This document shows, piece after piece, positions 1-6,167 of a DNA stretch of 8,073 nt; the stretch's first letter is position 1; every line of letters begins with the position of its first letter. This stretch comes from Ruminiclostridium sp. (GTDB lineage Bacteria; Bacillota; Clostridia; Oscillospirales; Oscillospiraceae): the NCBI GenBank assembly GCA_017560855.1, contig JAFZEB010000204.1, forward strand, positions 1-8,073, given 5' to 3'. The notes beneath the pieces are model-generated. The model saw nothing but the letters and a program-made list of their open reading frames with translations, made no database searches and was not told the origin of the DNA. The position numbers and the translations under genes are program-made.

Positions 1-446
1 AGATCGTCATCTGCGACGAGGCGGTGTCCGCCCTGGACGTGTCCGTCCAGGCCCAGGTCCTGAACCTCCTCCAGGAACTGAAGGAGAAGCTGGGTCTGAC
101 CTACTTCTTCATCTCCCACAACCTGAACGTGGTCTACCAGGTCAGCGACCGGGTGGCCGTTATGTATCTGGGCAAGATCGTGGAGATCGCCAACTATGCC
201 CAGCTCTATGAGAAGCGTTATCACCCCTACACCGAGGCCCTCCTCTCCGCCATCCCCCAGGTGGGTACCGGGGAGAAGAGCGAACGGATCCGGCTGGAAG
301 GCGAACTTCCCAGCCCCTCCAACCCGCCCAGCGGCTGCCGGTTCCACACCCGCTGCCCCAAGGTCTGTGAGCGGTGCAAGCAGGAGGAACCCGTCTTCCG
401 GGAGATCGAGGAAGGTCATTTTGTGGCCTGCCACCTGTACGATTAA
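1..446 (+). CDS. Oligo/dipeptide ABC transporter ATP-binding protein (3' end, DppF/OppF-like)
   Basis: This is the C-terminal part of a peptide-importer ATPase whose 5' end lies outside the window; the frame runs from base 3 to a TAA stop at 444-446. The first residues form the Walker B segment (IVICDEA) with the catalytic Glu at bases 18-20, followed directly by the D-loop SALD. The H-loop His lies in FFISHNL (codon 117-119). The tail has the oligo_HPY signature of Opp/Dpp ATPases (RYHPYTEALLSAIP) and a cysteine-rich end (GCRFHTRCPKVCERC, then VACH). Comparable cysteines in some family members bind an iron-sulfur cluster; I infer that possibility only. Missing are Walker A, the Q-loop and the ABC signature, all upstream. 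The peptide-binding and permease genes follow on the same strand, so it should energise that importer from the cytoplasmic face. DppD versus DppF cannot be decided from this fragment. Confidence 0.93.
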   Translation, partial: IVICDEAVSALDVSVQAQVLNLLQELKEKLGLTYFFISHNLNVVYQVSDRVAVMYLGKIVEIANYAQLYEKRYHPYTEALLSAIPQVGTGEKSERIRLEGELPSPSNPPSGCRFHTRCPKVCERCKQEEPVFREIEEGHFVACHLYD

Positions 447-451
447 CTTTG

Positions 452-480
452 GAGATCCTGTCCCCTGAGGGGGGCATCTC
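452..480 (+). promoter_or_regulatory. Hairpin in the leader of the peptide-binding protein gene
   Basis: GAGAT (452-456) pairs with ATCTC (476-480), and inside them CCCC (462-465) pairs with GGGG (469-472) around a TGA loop. No T-run follows; the sequence continues into an AT-rich stretch and the strong ribosome site of the next gene. It therefore looks like an mRNA processing or stabilising structure rather than a terminator. No convincing -35/-10 pair is visible in the 59-nt gap, so the binding-protein gene is probably cotranscribed with the ATPase gene. Confidence 0.4.
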
Positions 481-505
481 AACATATTTAAAGGAGGAAT
501 TCAAG

Positions 506-2110
506 ATGAAAAAGAGAATCTTAGCTCTGCTGCTGGCTGGCGTTATGGCTCTGGGCCTGTGCGCATGCGGCGGCGGAGCAGACGAAGGCGAAGCCTCTGC
601 ACCTGCTGAAGGCGGCAACGTTGTCGCGATTGCTATGGGTTCCGGCTTCGACACCATGGACCCCGGCTACTGCTATGAGAAGTATCCCGCTCTGGTCATC
701 AATGCCTGCTACGAGACCCTGTTTAAGTTCTACTCCAACGACGGCGCTGCTGAGCCCTGCCTGGCAGAAACTTATGCATTCTCTGAAGACAACATGACCC
801 TGACCATCACCCTGCGCGACTCCACCTTCGCAAGCGGCAACCCTGTCACTTCTGAAGATGTCAAGTTCTCCCTGGAGCGCGTGAAAAACCTGAAGGGCAA
901 CCCCTCCTTCATTACCGACACCATCGCAAGCATCGACACTCCCGATGAAAAGACTGTCGTTCTGAACCTGACCCAGCCTGACTCTGCGATTCTGTCCAAG
1001 CTGACCTATTCTGCTATGGCTATCCTGGACTCCAAGGTTGTCATCGAAAACGGCGGCACCTGCGCCGAGGACGCTTCCACTGCCGACACCGCACAGTCCT
1101 ACCTGGATTCCACTTCCGCAGGCAGCGGCATGTATGTCATGACCAGCTACAAGCCCGACGAAGAGATCGTCATGGAAAAGAACCCCAACTACAGCGGTGA
1201 GGCTACCAACGTTGACAAGTACGTCATCAAGATCCAGCCCGACGCAAACACCCAGATGATGACCCTGGCCGGCGGCGACATCGACATCGCCATGAACCTG
1301 ACCAAGGACACCTTCGCTGAGGTCCAGGGCAAGGACGGCATCGTTACCGAGGCAGTTGCTTCCAAGACCGTTTCCTTCCTGCTGATGAACATGAACGAGC
1401 AGTACGGCGGCCCTGTTTCCGATCCTCTGGTCCAGCAGGCCATCCGTAAGGCTGTTGACTATGCCGGCATCCAGGCTATCTGCGGTGAAGGCACCACCAC
1501 CCCCTACTCCCTGATCCAGACCGGCTTCATGGGCGCCAAGGGTGAGAGAAGCACGGACTACACCAACGTGGAAGAGGCAAAGGCTCTGCTGGCTGAGGCT
1601 GGCTATGCTGACGGTTTCGAGATCGACCTGACCGTCTGCGACCTGGCTATGGAAGGCATCCTGCTGTCCGACCTGGCACAGAAGGTGAAGGACGATCTGG
1701 CTCAGATCGGTATCACCGTGAACATCGTTCCCCAGCCCTGGGCTGCAGGCTACGGCGATGCTTACCGTGACGGCACCATCGGCTTTACCGTTATGTACTG
1801 GGGCATCGACTACAACGATCCCAACGTGCAGCTGGAGTTCATGCCCGGCGCATCCGTCGGCCTGAGAGCCGGTTGGACCGCTGAGATGGATCCCGACCTG
1901 GCTGCTCTGTACAACCAGGCTATGGAAGCCACCGACAACGACGCTCGTACCGCAATTCTGGAGCAGATCCAGGACGGAATGTATGAGAACGGTCCCTTCG
2001 TCATGATCGCTCAGGCTCCCGTTTACCTGGGCTACAATGACCGCCTGACCGGCGTTGAGATCTCCGATCCCTACGTGGTCGACGTGACCCTGATCAACGT
2101 GGCAGAGTAA
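506..2110 (+). CDS. Peptide ABC transporter substrate-binding lipoprotein (SBP family 5)
   Basis: A 534-residue extracytoplasmic solute-binding protein that captures peptides (or a similar small solute) and delivers them to the DppB/DppC-type permeases encoded next. The first 20 residues form a lipoprotein signal: MKKR, a hydrophobic stretch, and lipobox L-C-A-C with Cys21 as the lipidated residue. A Gly/Ala/Glu-rich linker follows, then the SBP_bac_5 domain; family-like segments include the DPGYCYE region, a YETLFKF segment and VTSEDVKFSLERV. Late in the protein, YNDPNVQLEFMPG is typical of the family's second lobe. The ATG at 506 was chosen because GGAGG (493-497) lies 8 nt upstream and the signal peptide starts there; the longer in-frame ATG at 374 would overlap the ATPase gene. 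Codon choice differs visibly from the flanking genes (many GCT and GTT codons), consistent with high expression. Specificity cannot be read from the sequence. Confidence 0.95.
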   Translation: MKKRILALLLAGVMALGLCACGGGADEGEASAPAEGGNVVAIAMGSGFDTMDPGYCYEKYPALVINACYETLFKFYSNDGAAEPCLAETYAFSEDNMTLTITLRDSTFASGNPVTSEDVKFSLERVKNLKGNPSFITDTIASIDTPDEKTVVLNLTQPDSAILSKLTYSAMAILDSKVVIENGGTCAEDASTADTAQSYLDSTSAGSGMYVMTSYKPDEEIVMEKNPNYSGEATNVDKYVIKIQPDANTQMMTLAGGDIDIAMNLTKDTFAEVQGKDGIVTEAVASKTVSFLLMNMNEQYGGPVSDPLVQQAIRKAVDYAGIQAICGEGTTTPYSLIQTGFMGAKGERSTDYTNVEEAKALLAEAGYADGFEIDLTVCDLAMEGILLSDLAQKVKDDLAQIGITVNIVPQPWAAGYGDAYRDGTIGFTVMYWGIDYNDPNVQLEFMPGASVGLRAGWTAEMDPDLAALYNQAMEATDNDARTAILEQIQDGMYENGPFVMIAQAPVYLGYNDRLTGVEISDPYVVDVTLINVAE

Positions 2111-2118
2111 TTTGTTCC

Positions 2119-2153
2119 GATCCCGAAGCAGGCGTTTCGCCTGCTTCGGGATC
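2119..2153 (+). terminator. Perfect 16-bp stem-loop just after the binding-protein gene
   Basis: The arm 2119-2134 is exactly complementary to 2138-2153, with a TTT loop. It begins 8 nt after the stop codon. No T-run follows, so full intrinsic termination is unlikely. In binding-protein-first importer operons, such a structure commonly protects the upstream mRNA from 3' exonucleases or partly attenuates transcription, giving more binding protein than permease. That role is inferred here. Confidence 0.6.
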
Positions 2154-2176
2154 CATCACGGAAGCTTCCGTGATGG
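2153..2176. repeat. Perfect 24-nt palindrome (second intergenic hairpin)
   Basis: Positions 2153-2164 are the exact reverse complement of 2165-2176, centred on AAGCTT. As RNA it would fold into about 10 bp with a four-base AGCT loop. It abuts the preceding 16-bp hairpin, sharing its last base, so the two would stack. As DNA it is a perfect dyad that could also be a protein site, although its place among other hairpins favours an RNA role. Confidence 0.6.
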
Positions 2177-2178
2177 CA

Positions 2179-2215
2179 CATCCTCCACAGGATGCGCTAT
2201 GACGGAAGATTCCGT
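2179..2215 (+). other. Third and fourth intergenic hairpins before dppB
   Basis: CATCCT (2179-2184) pairs with AGGATG (2189-2194) across a CCAC loop. Then ACGGAA (2202-2207) faces TTCCGT (2210-2215), giving about 5 bp with a four-base loop. The fourth hairpin resembles the preceding palindrome: both carry CGGAAG followed by TTCCG. This suggests they arose by local duplication. Together with the two stronger hairpins upstream they fill most of the 135-nt gap. The ribosome site of the next gene (AGAGGTG, about 2229-2235) is left free. Confidence 0.45.
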
Positions 2216-2245
2216 TGACTTACAAAAAAGAGGTGCAACTTTACC

Positions 2246-3265
2246 ATGGATATGCTTAAATTCATCGCCAAGCGGCTGCTCTACCTGGTGGTCATGCTCC
2301 TTGGCGTGGCCACCCTGGTGTTCATCCTGACCAAGATGATCCCGGGCAACCCTGTGACCGCCCACCTGAGCCAGCGTGCCCTCAACGACCCTGAGGTCGT
2401 GGCGGCCTTTACCGCCAAGCACGGTCTCGACCAACCCTATATCGTGCAGTATTTTTACCACATCCGAAACCTGCTTCAGCTGGACCTGGGCACTTCTATT
2501 CGGACCAATACTCCGGTCCTGGAAGAGCTTCTGCGTGCCTTCCCGGTAACCATTGAGCTGGCCCTTTTCGCCATCGTCATGGCGGCTGTGTTCGTTATCT
2601 TCTTCGGCATCATCAGCGCCATCAAGCGCAACAGCATCGTGGATCAGATCGTCCGTGCCATTTCGGTCACCGGCGTCAGTATCCCCAGCTTCTGGTTTGC
2701 TCTGCTGGTCATGTTCCTACTGTACTATAAGCTGGGCTGGTTCCCCGGTCCCGGCCGTCTGAGCATTGCCTTCTCCGCCCCTGCCCATGTGACGGGCATG
2801 TATGTCATCGACAGCCTGCTGGAGGGCAGCCTGCCCAAGGCCTGGGATGCCTTCATGCATCTGGTCCTGCCCGGTTCTGTGCTGGCGGCCTTCACCATGG
2901 GCCTCATCACCCGTACCACCCGTTCCAACCTGCTGGACGTTATGTCCATGGACTACATCCGCACTGCCCGGGCCAAGGGCCTGAGCCAGTCCAAGCTCAT
3001 CACCCGCCATGCTCTGGGCAACGCCCTGATCCCCGTCCTCACCGTCATCGGTCTGGGCCTGGGCAACCTGCTGGGCGGCATGGTCCTGGTTGAGACCATC
3101 TTCAACTGGCCGGGTGTGGGACAGTTTGCCTACCAGTCCGTCATGTCCAACGACTATCCCGCCATCATTGGAGTCTCCCTGCTGGTCGCCCTGAACTACA
3201 TGGTGATCAATACCATTGTTGACATCCTCTACGGTGTCATCGACCCGAGAGTGAGGTGCAGCTGA
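2246..3265 (+). CDS. dppB: Peptide ABC transporter permease, DppB/OppB type
   Basis: A 339-residue inner-membrane permease, normal length for DppB. The N-terminus (KFIAKRLLYLVVMLLGVATLV, then MIPGNP) is the first transmembrane helix and the signature start of this subfamily. A periplasmic region follows (about 35-95), then helices around 102-126, 148-165, 205-225, 258-285 and 305-330. The EAA coupling loop that contacts the ATPase is at about residues 236-266 (DYIRTARAKG, then ALGNALIPVLT), and the protein ends with the family's IDPRVR. The ATG at 2246 sits about 10 nt after AGAGGTG; the second Met codon (2252) would be too far. It forms the membrane channel with the next gene product. Substrate class (dipeptide, oligopeptide or metal chelate) is uncertain, so the symbol denotes the type. 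Confidence 0.95.
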   Translation: MDMLKFIAKRLLYLVVMLLGVATLVFILTKMIPGNPVTAHLSQRALNDPEVVAAFTAKHGLDQPYIVQYFYHIRNLLQLDLGTSIRTNTPVLEELLRAFPVTIELALFAIVMAAVFVIFFGIISAIKRNSIVDQIVRAISVTGVSIPSFWFALLVMFLLYYKLGWFPGPGRLSIAFSAPAHVTGMYVIDSLLEGSLPKAWDAFMHLVLPGSVLAAFTMGLITRTTRSNLLDVMSMDYIRTARAKGLSQSKLITRHALGNALIPVLTVIGLGLGNLLGGMVLVETIFNWPGVGQFAYQSVMSNDYPAIIGVSLLVALNYMVINTIVDILYGVIDPRVRCS

Positions 3266-4101
3266 TGCTTCGTTCCCTGGAGAGATTATTTCGATCCAAT
3301 TACCTGTTTACCCTGGGTGTGCTCATCTGCATCTTCTGGATCCTGATGGCCATTCTGGCCCCTGTGATCGCCCCCTACGACCCCATCGTCCAGGACCTGA
3401 GCGTTATGCTCCAGCCCCCCTCCAAGGAACATATCTTCGGCACGGATAACTTCGGCCGTGATATCTTCAGCCGTGTGATCTACGGCGGACGGTACTCCCT
3501 GCTGGCCGGCTGTCTGACCGTCATCATCGCTGGTGCCCTCGGTTCCCTGTACGGCGCCATCGCCGGCTATGTGGGCGGCAAGGTGGACAACGTCATGATG
3601 CGTTTCTCCGAGATGGTCCTGTCCTTCCCCTCCCTGATCCTGGCTATGCTCATCAACTCCGTCATGGGCTCCAGCCTGTTCAACACCATGTTCGCCCTGG
3701 TCATTGTGGCCTGGCCCACCTATGCCCGACTGATGCGAAGCGTGGTCCTGAGCGTCAAGGAGAATGAGTACATCGCCGCCGCTGAGGTCCTGGGTGCCTC
3801 CCGGATGCGCATCCTCATCAAGGAGATCATCCCCAACAGCATCAGCTCCGTGCTGATCATGGCCACCACCGACCTGGGCAACCAGATCCTGATGTTCTCC
3901 ACCCTGAGCTTCCTGGGCCTGGGGTCTGCACCCCCCACCCCGGAATGGGGCATGATGGTGTCCGAAGGCGTGGACTACTTCAACAAGTTCTGGGTGGCCG
4001 GCTTCCCCGGTCTGGCCATCTTCACCATGGCCATCGGCGCCAACTTCATTGGCGACGGCATGCGCGACCTGCTGGACCCCAAGCTGAGAAAACAGTTCTA
4101 A
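3265..4101 (+). CDS. dppC: Peptide ABC transporter permease, DppC/OppC type
   Basis: A 278-residue permease, the usual DppC size. It has the OppC N-terminal helix (about 14-36), then the hallmark segment HIFGTDNFGRDIFSR at residues 57-70. A transport core follows, with the EAA loop at about 168-192 (EYIAAAEVLGASR, then EIIPNS), the SFLGLG and PPTPEWG motifs near 215-229, and a GDGMRDLLDPK end. The ATG at 3265 overlaps the dppB stop by one base (TGATG) and has GAGGTG (3253-3258) six bases upstream. A GTG at 3256 in the same frame is possible but has no better ribosome site. The overlap implies translational coupling and equal amounts of the two channel halves. As with its partner, the transported solute is unknown. 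Confidence 0.95.
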   Translation: MLRSLERLFRSNYLFTLGVLICIFWILMAILAPVIAPYDPIVQDLSVMLQPPSKEHIFGTDNFGRDIFSRVIYGGRYSLLAGCLTVIIAGALGSLYGAIAGYVGGKVDNVMMRFSEMVLSFPSLILAMLINSVMGSSLFNTMFALVIVAWPTYARLMRSVVLSVKENEYIAAAEVLGASRMRILIKEIIPNSISSVLIMATTDLGNQILMFSTLSFLGLGSAPPTPEWGMMVSEGVDYFNKFWVAGFPGLAIFTMAIGANFIGDGMRDLLDPKLRKQF

Positions 4102-4107
4102 AACCCC

Positions 4108-4140
4108 AAAGAGGAGAGGTGCAGGGCACCCCTCCTCTTT
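4108..4140 (+). terminator. Long stem-loop between the permease and peptidase genes
   Basis: Arms 4108-4122 and 4126-4140 pair over 15 positions with a single A-C mismatch and a three-base loop. Only TTT, part of the stem itself, is followed by CTGCAA, so the T-tract is poor. It starts seven bases after the dppC stop. It probably acts as a partial terminator or 3' stabiliser, lowering expression of the peptidase and cyclophilin genes relative to the transporter. Confidence 0.55.
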
Positions 4141-4170
4141 CTGCAATCTGATACAATGGAGGTACAACCT

Positions 4171-5247
4171 ATGATAGAAAACCGAGCCCAGCGCATCCTG
4201 GCTGCCCTGGAGGACCAGGGCGTCACCCAGATGCTCATTGTGGACCCCATGTCCATCTACTACCTGACCGGCGTGTACAACGATCCCCATGAGCGGTTCT
4301 TCGGCCTGCTCCTGCGGGCCGACGGCCAGCACGCCTTCTTCCTGAACAACCTCTTCACCGTGCCCCAGGATGTGGGCATCCAGAAGGTGTGGTACTCCGA
4401 CACCGACCCTGTCATGGAGATGGTGGCAAAGTATGTGGACGGGGAGGCTATCCTGGGCGTGGACAAGGACATCAAGGCCCGCTTCCTGCTGCCCCTCATG
4501 GAGATGCAGGCCGCCAAGGGCTTTGTGAACACCTCTCTGGCGGTGGACAACACCCGGGGCATCAAGGACGCGGAGGAGCAGGAGAAGATGCGGGTGGCCT
4601 CTGACCTGAACGACCAGGCCGTGGCGGTCTTCAAGACCCTCATTCGCCAGGGGGTCACCGAAAAGGAAGTGGCCGACCAGATGCTGAAGATCTACCAGGA
4701 CCTGGGGGCAGACGGCTTCTCCTTTGAGCCTCTGGTGGCCTTTGGCCCCAATGCCGCCGATCCCCATCACGGTCCCGACAACACCGTGCTGAAAGAGGGG
4801 GACGTGATCCTCTTCGACGTGGGCTGCATCAAGGACGGCTACTGCTCCGACATGACCCGCTCCTTCTACTACCGCACCATCACCGACACCCACCGGGAGG
4901 TCTATGAGACCGTTCGCGCCGCCAACGAGGCGGCCATTGCCAAAATCAAGCCCGGTGTGCCCCTGTGCGAGCTGGATCTCACCGCCCGGAACCTGATCAC
5001 CGACAAGGGCTACGGTCCCCAGTTCAACCACCGCCTGGGTCACTTCATCGGCCTGAGCTGCCACGAGTTCGGCGATGTGTCCAGCGTGAACACCCGTCTG
5101 GCCGAGCCCGGCATGATCTTCTCCATCGAGCCTGGCATCTACCTGACCGGTGACACCGGTGTCCGCATTGAGGACCTGGTGCTGGTCACCGAAACGGGCT
5201 GTGAGGTCCTGAACCATTACCCCAAGACCCTGGAAATCATTGAGTGA
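4171..5247 (+). CDS. M24 family metallopeptidase (Xaa-Pro dipeptidase/aminopeptidase-like)
   Basis: A 358-residue cytoplasmic protein with the two-part layout of M24B enzymes: a creatinase-like N-terminal domain (about 1-130, with SIYYLTGVYNDPHERFFGLLL) and a pita-bread catalytic domain (about 140-358). All five dinuclear-metal ligands are present: Asp216 and Asp227 (FDVGCIKDGYCSDMTR), His291 (LGHFIGL), Glu320 (SIEPGIY) and Glu334 (RIEDLVL). His298 matches the substrate-binding His of aminopeptidase P/prolidase. It should therefore be active, probably releasing amino acids from peptides with proline in the second position. The ATG at 4171 lies 8 nt after GGAGG (4158-4162); an upstream in-frame ATG at 4156 overlaps that ribosome site. 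Its place after a peptide importer suggests it degrades the imported peptides. Dipeptidase versus aminopeptidase specificity cannot be settled here. Confidence 0.92.
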   Translation: MIENRAQRILAALEDQGVTQMLIVDPMSIYYLTGVYNDPHERFFGLLLRADGQHAFFLNNLFTVPQDVGIQKVWYSDTDPVMEMVAKYVDGEAILGVDKDIKARFLLPLMEMQAAKGFVNTSLAVDNTRGIKDAEEQEKMRVASDLNDQAVAVFKTLIRQGVTEKEVADQMLKIYQDLGADGFSFEPLVAFGPNAADPHHGPDNTVLKEGDVILFDVGCIKDGYCSDMTRSFYYRTITDTHREVYETVRAANEAAIAKIKPGVPLCELDLTARNLITDKGYGPQFNHRLGHFIGLSCHEFGDVSSVNTRLAEPGMIFSIEPGIYLTGDTGVRIEDLVLVTETGCEVLNHYPKTLEIIE

Positions 5248-5255
5248 GGTGTCCT

Positions 5256-5834
5256 ATGAATCCCAAAGCTACCCTGCATATGGCCAACGGCAGCAAAATC
5301 GTCATTGAACTGCTGCCCGAGCATGCCCCCAATACCGTCAACAGCTTCCTCCACGTGGCCGCCCAGGGCCTTATGGACAACCACGCCATCCAGCGTATCG
5401 TCCCCGGCAACTGGGTGGACGTGAGCTACACCGCCTTTGGCAAGAAGGAGGCCCAGTACCTGATCCCCAACGAGTTCCAGCTGAACCCCCAGGTGGTCCC
5501 CCTGGACTCCCACCCCGGCGTGGTGTGCATGGGCGGTTACGGCGAGGCCGGTCTGGCCAGCTGTGAGTTCTTCTTCCCCCTGCGGGACTGCCCCGACCAC
5601 AAGGGGACCTACCCTGTCTTCGGCCGTGTCCTGGAGGGCATGGAGGAGATCTGGCGGCTGGAGAAGGTGGAGACCGTTCCCGTTGACTTCCCCATCGAAG
5701 GGGTGGAGGTCAACGAGCCGGTGGAGCCTCAGATCATCGAGAGGGTGGAGCTGGAGCTCTACGGCGAGACCTATCCCGAACCCGTAAAGGTGGAGAACCC
5801 CGATCTGCCTGTTTGCTGGACGGGGGAATGGTAA
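5256..5834 (+). CDS. Divergent cyclophilin-like peptidyl-prolyl isomerase
   Basis: A 192-residue protein without a signal peptide, so probably cytoplasmic. The cyclophilin fold is recognisable from GSKIVIELLPEHAPNTVNSFL, IQRIVPG, GVVCMGG, EFFFPL and YPVFGRVLEGMEEIWRLE. By my alignment the catalytic Arg (Arg55 of human CypA) is kept in IQRIVPG and Phe113 in EFFF. Several pocket residues differ: F60, M61 and Q63 read as N, W and D, Q111 as E, and H126 as Y. Activity may be weak or altered. The last 50 or so residues (PVDFPIEGVEVNEPVEPQ onward) extend past the usual fold. The ATG at 5256 follows GAGGTG (5246-5251) by four bases and lies 8 nt after the peptidase stop, so the two are surely cotranscribed. 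Linkage to a prolidase-like enzyme suggests a role with proline peptides. Confidence 0.85.
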   Translation: MNPKATLHMANGSKIVIELLPEHAPNTVNSFLHVAAQGLMDNHAIQRIVPGNWVDVSYTAFGKKEAQYLIPNEFQLNPQVVPLDSHPGVVCMGGYGEAGLASCEFFFPLRDCPDHKGTYPVFGRVLEGMEEIWRLEKVETVPVDFPIEGVEVNEPVEPQIIERVELELYGETYPEPVKVENPDLPVCWTGEW

Positions 5835-5864
5835 CCGCCGCCGTGTCACCTCTGAAAATCAGGG

Positions 5865-5900
5865 AAAAAAGGCACCCATGATCTCGTGGGTGCCATTTTA
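5865..5900. terminator. Bidirectional intrinsic terminator between convergent genes
   Basis: GGCACCCA (5871-5878) pairs perfectly with TGGGTGCC (5887-5894) around an eight-base loop. Going rightward, ATTTTATT follows; going leftward, the complement of AAAAAA (5865-5870) gives TTTTTT. It can therefore end the peptide operon on the + strand and the small - strand gene, whose stop codon (5898-5900) lies within the right-hand T-tract. Confidence 0.85.
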
Positions 5901-6077
5901 TTGGTCTGTGCTGTTCTGAGGCGGACAGCAGATGCTTCTGTGTGCGGCGATGGTAAGCAGGGTGTCGGCCAGCTGGGTCAGGATCGCCCCAAGCAGGTTG
6001 AGCTGGTCTGTGGTGAGTCGGCAGGCCAGGGCGTTGGCAATGGCCGTGATGGAAGCGGTCAGTTCACATGGGTTCAC
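5898..6077 (-). CDS. Small conserved clostridial protein (DUF6774-like)
   Basis: A 59-residue protein starting at a GTG codon (6077-6075, minus strand). The start is fixed by AGGGGGGAT (complement of 6082-6090) five bases upstream, and by the resulting N-terminus (M)NPCEL. The upstream reading frame (to 6155) has no ribosome site and would cross a terminator. The body (ASITAIANALACRLTTDQLN, then LLGAILTQLADTLLTIAAHR, then ICC) is a helical, Ala/Leu-rich pattern with Cys near the N-terminus, mid-protein and at the end. From memory it matches the small Clostridia proteins grouped as DUF6774 (CEL at the start, FTQLGDTLATIA-like centre); I could not confirm this by search. Function is unknown. 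There is no signal peptide. It ends at the shared bidirectional terminator. No good promoter is seen between it and the SLH gene. Confidence 0.72.
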   Translation of the reverse strand: MNPCELTASITAIANALACRLTTDQLNLLGAILTQLADTLLTIAAHRSICCPPQNSTDQ

Positions 6078-6121
6078 GAAAATCCCCCCTGGGGTATTGT
6101 ATGCGGGGGAGTTCTGTGAAG

Positions 6122-6162
6122 AAAGGATGCACCCTCTCTGTTCGGGAGGGCGCATCCTTTTT
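6122..6162 (-). terminator. Intrinsic terminator after the SLH-protein gene
   Basis: AAAGGATGC (6122-6130) pairs with GCATCCTTT (6152-6160), and inside, after one mismatch, CCCTCTC (6132-6138) pairs with GGGAGGG (6144-6150) around TGTTC. On the minus strand it begins a few bases after the SLH gene's stop codon (6170-6168) and is followed by TTTCTTC. The plus-strand side has an even better T-run (6158-6162), but no + gene ends here. Confidence 0.8.
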
Positions 6163-6167
6163 ATGAT

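Noticed and set aside
3256..3267. GTG start nine bases before the chosen dppC ATG
   Set aside because: The GTG overlaps the GAGGTG ribosome site itself, which is correctly spaced for the ATG at 3265.
4152..4170. TGATACAAT as an extended -10 promoter for the peptidase gene
   Set aside because: Transcription would begin after the GGAGG ribosome site (4158-4162), giving a message without it, and no -35 is evident.
3286..5217. A 643-codon open frame on the minus strand
   Set aside because: It lies opposite dppC and the peptidase gene, both with clear family motifs. Its His/Gly/Val-rich translation has no recognisable domain; it is the usual by-product of GC-rich third positions.
6096..6101. TACAAT (minus strand) as a promoter for the small 59-aa gene
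   Set aside because: No -35 at proper spacing, and the start point would fall on or inside the ribosome site. The gene may depend on read-through or an unseen promoter.
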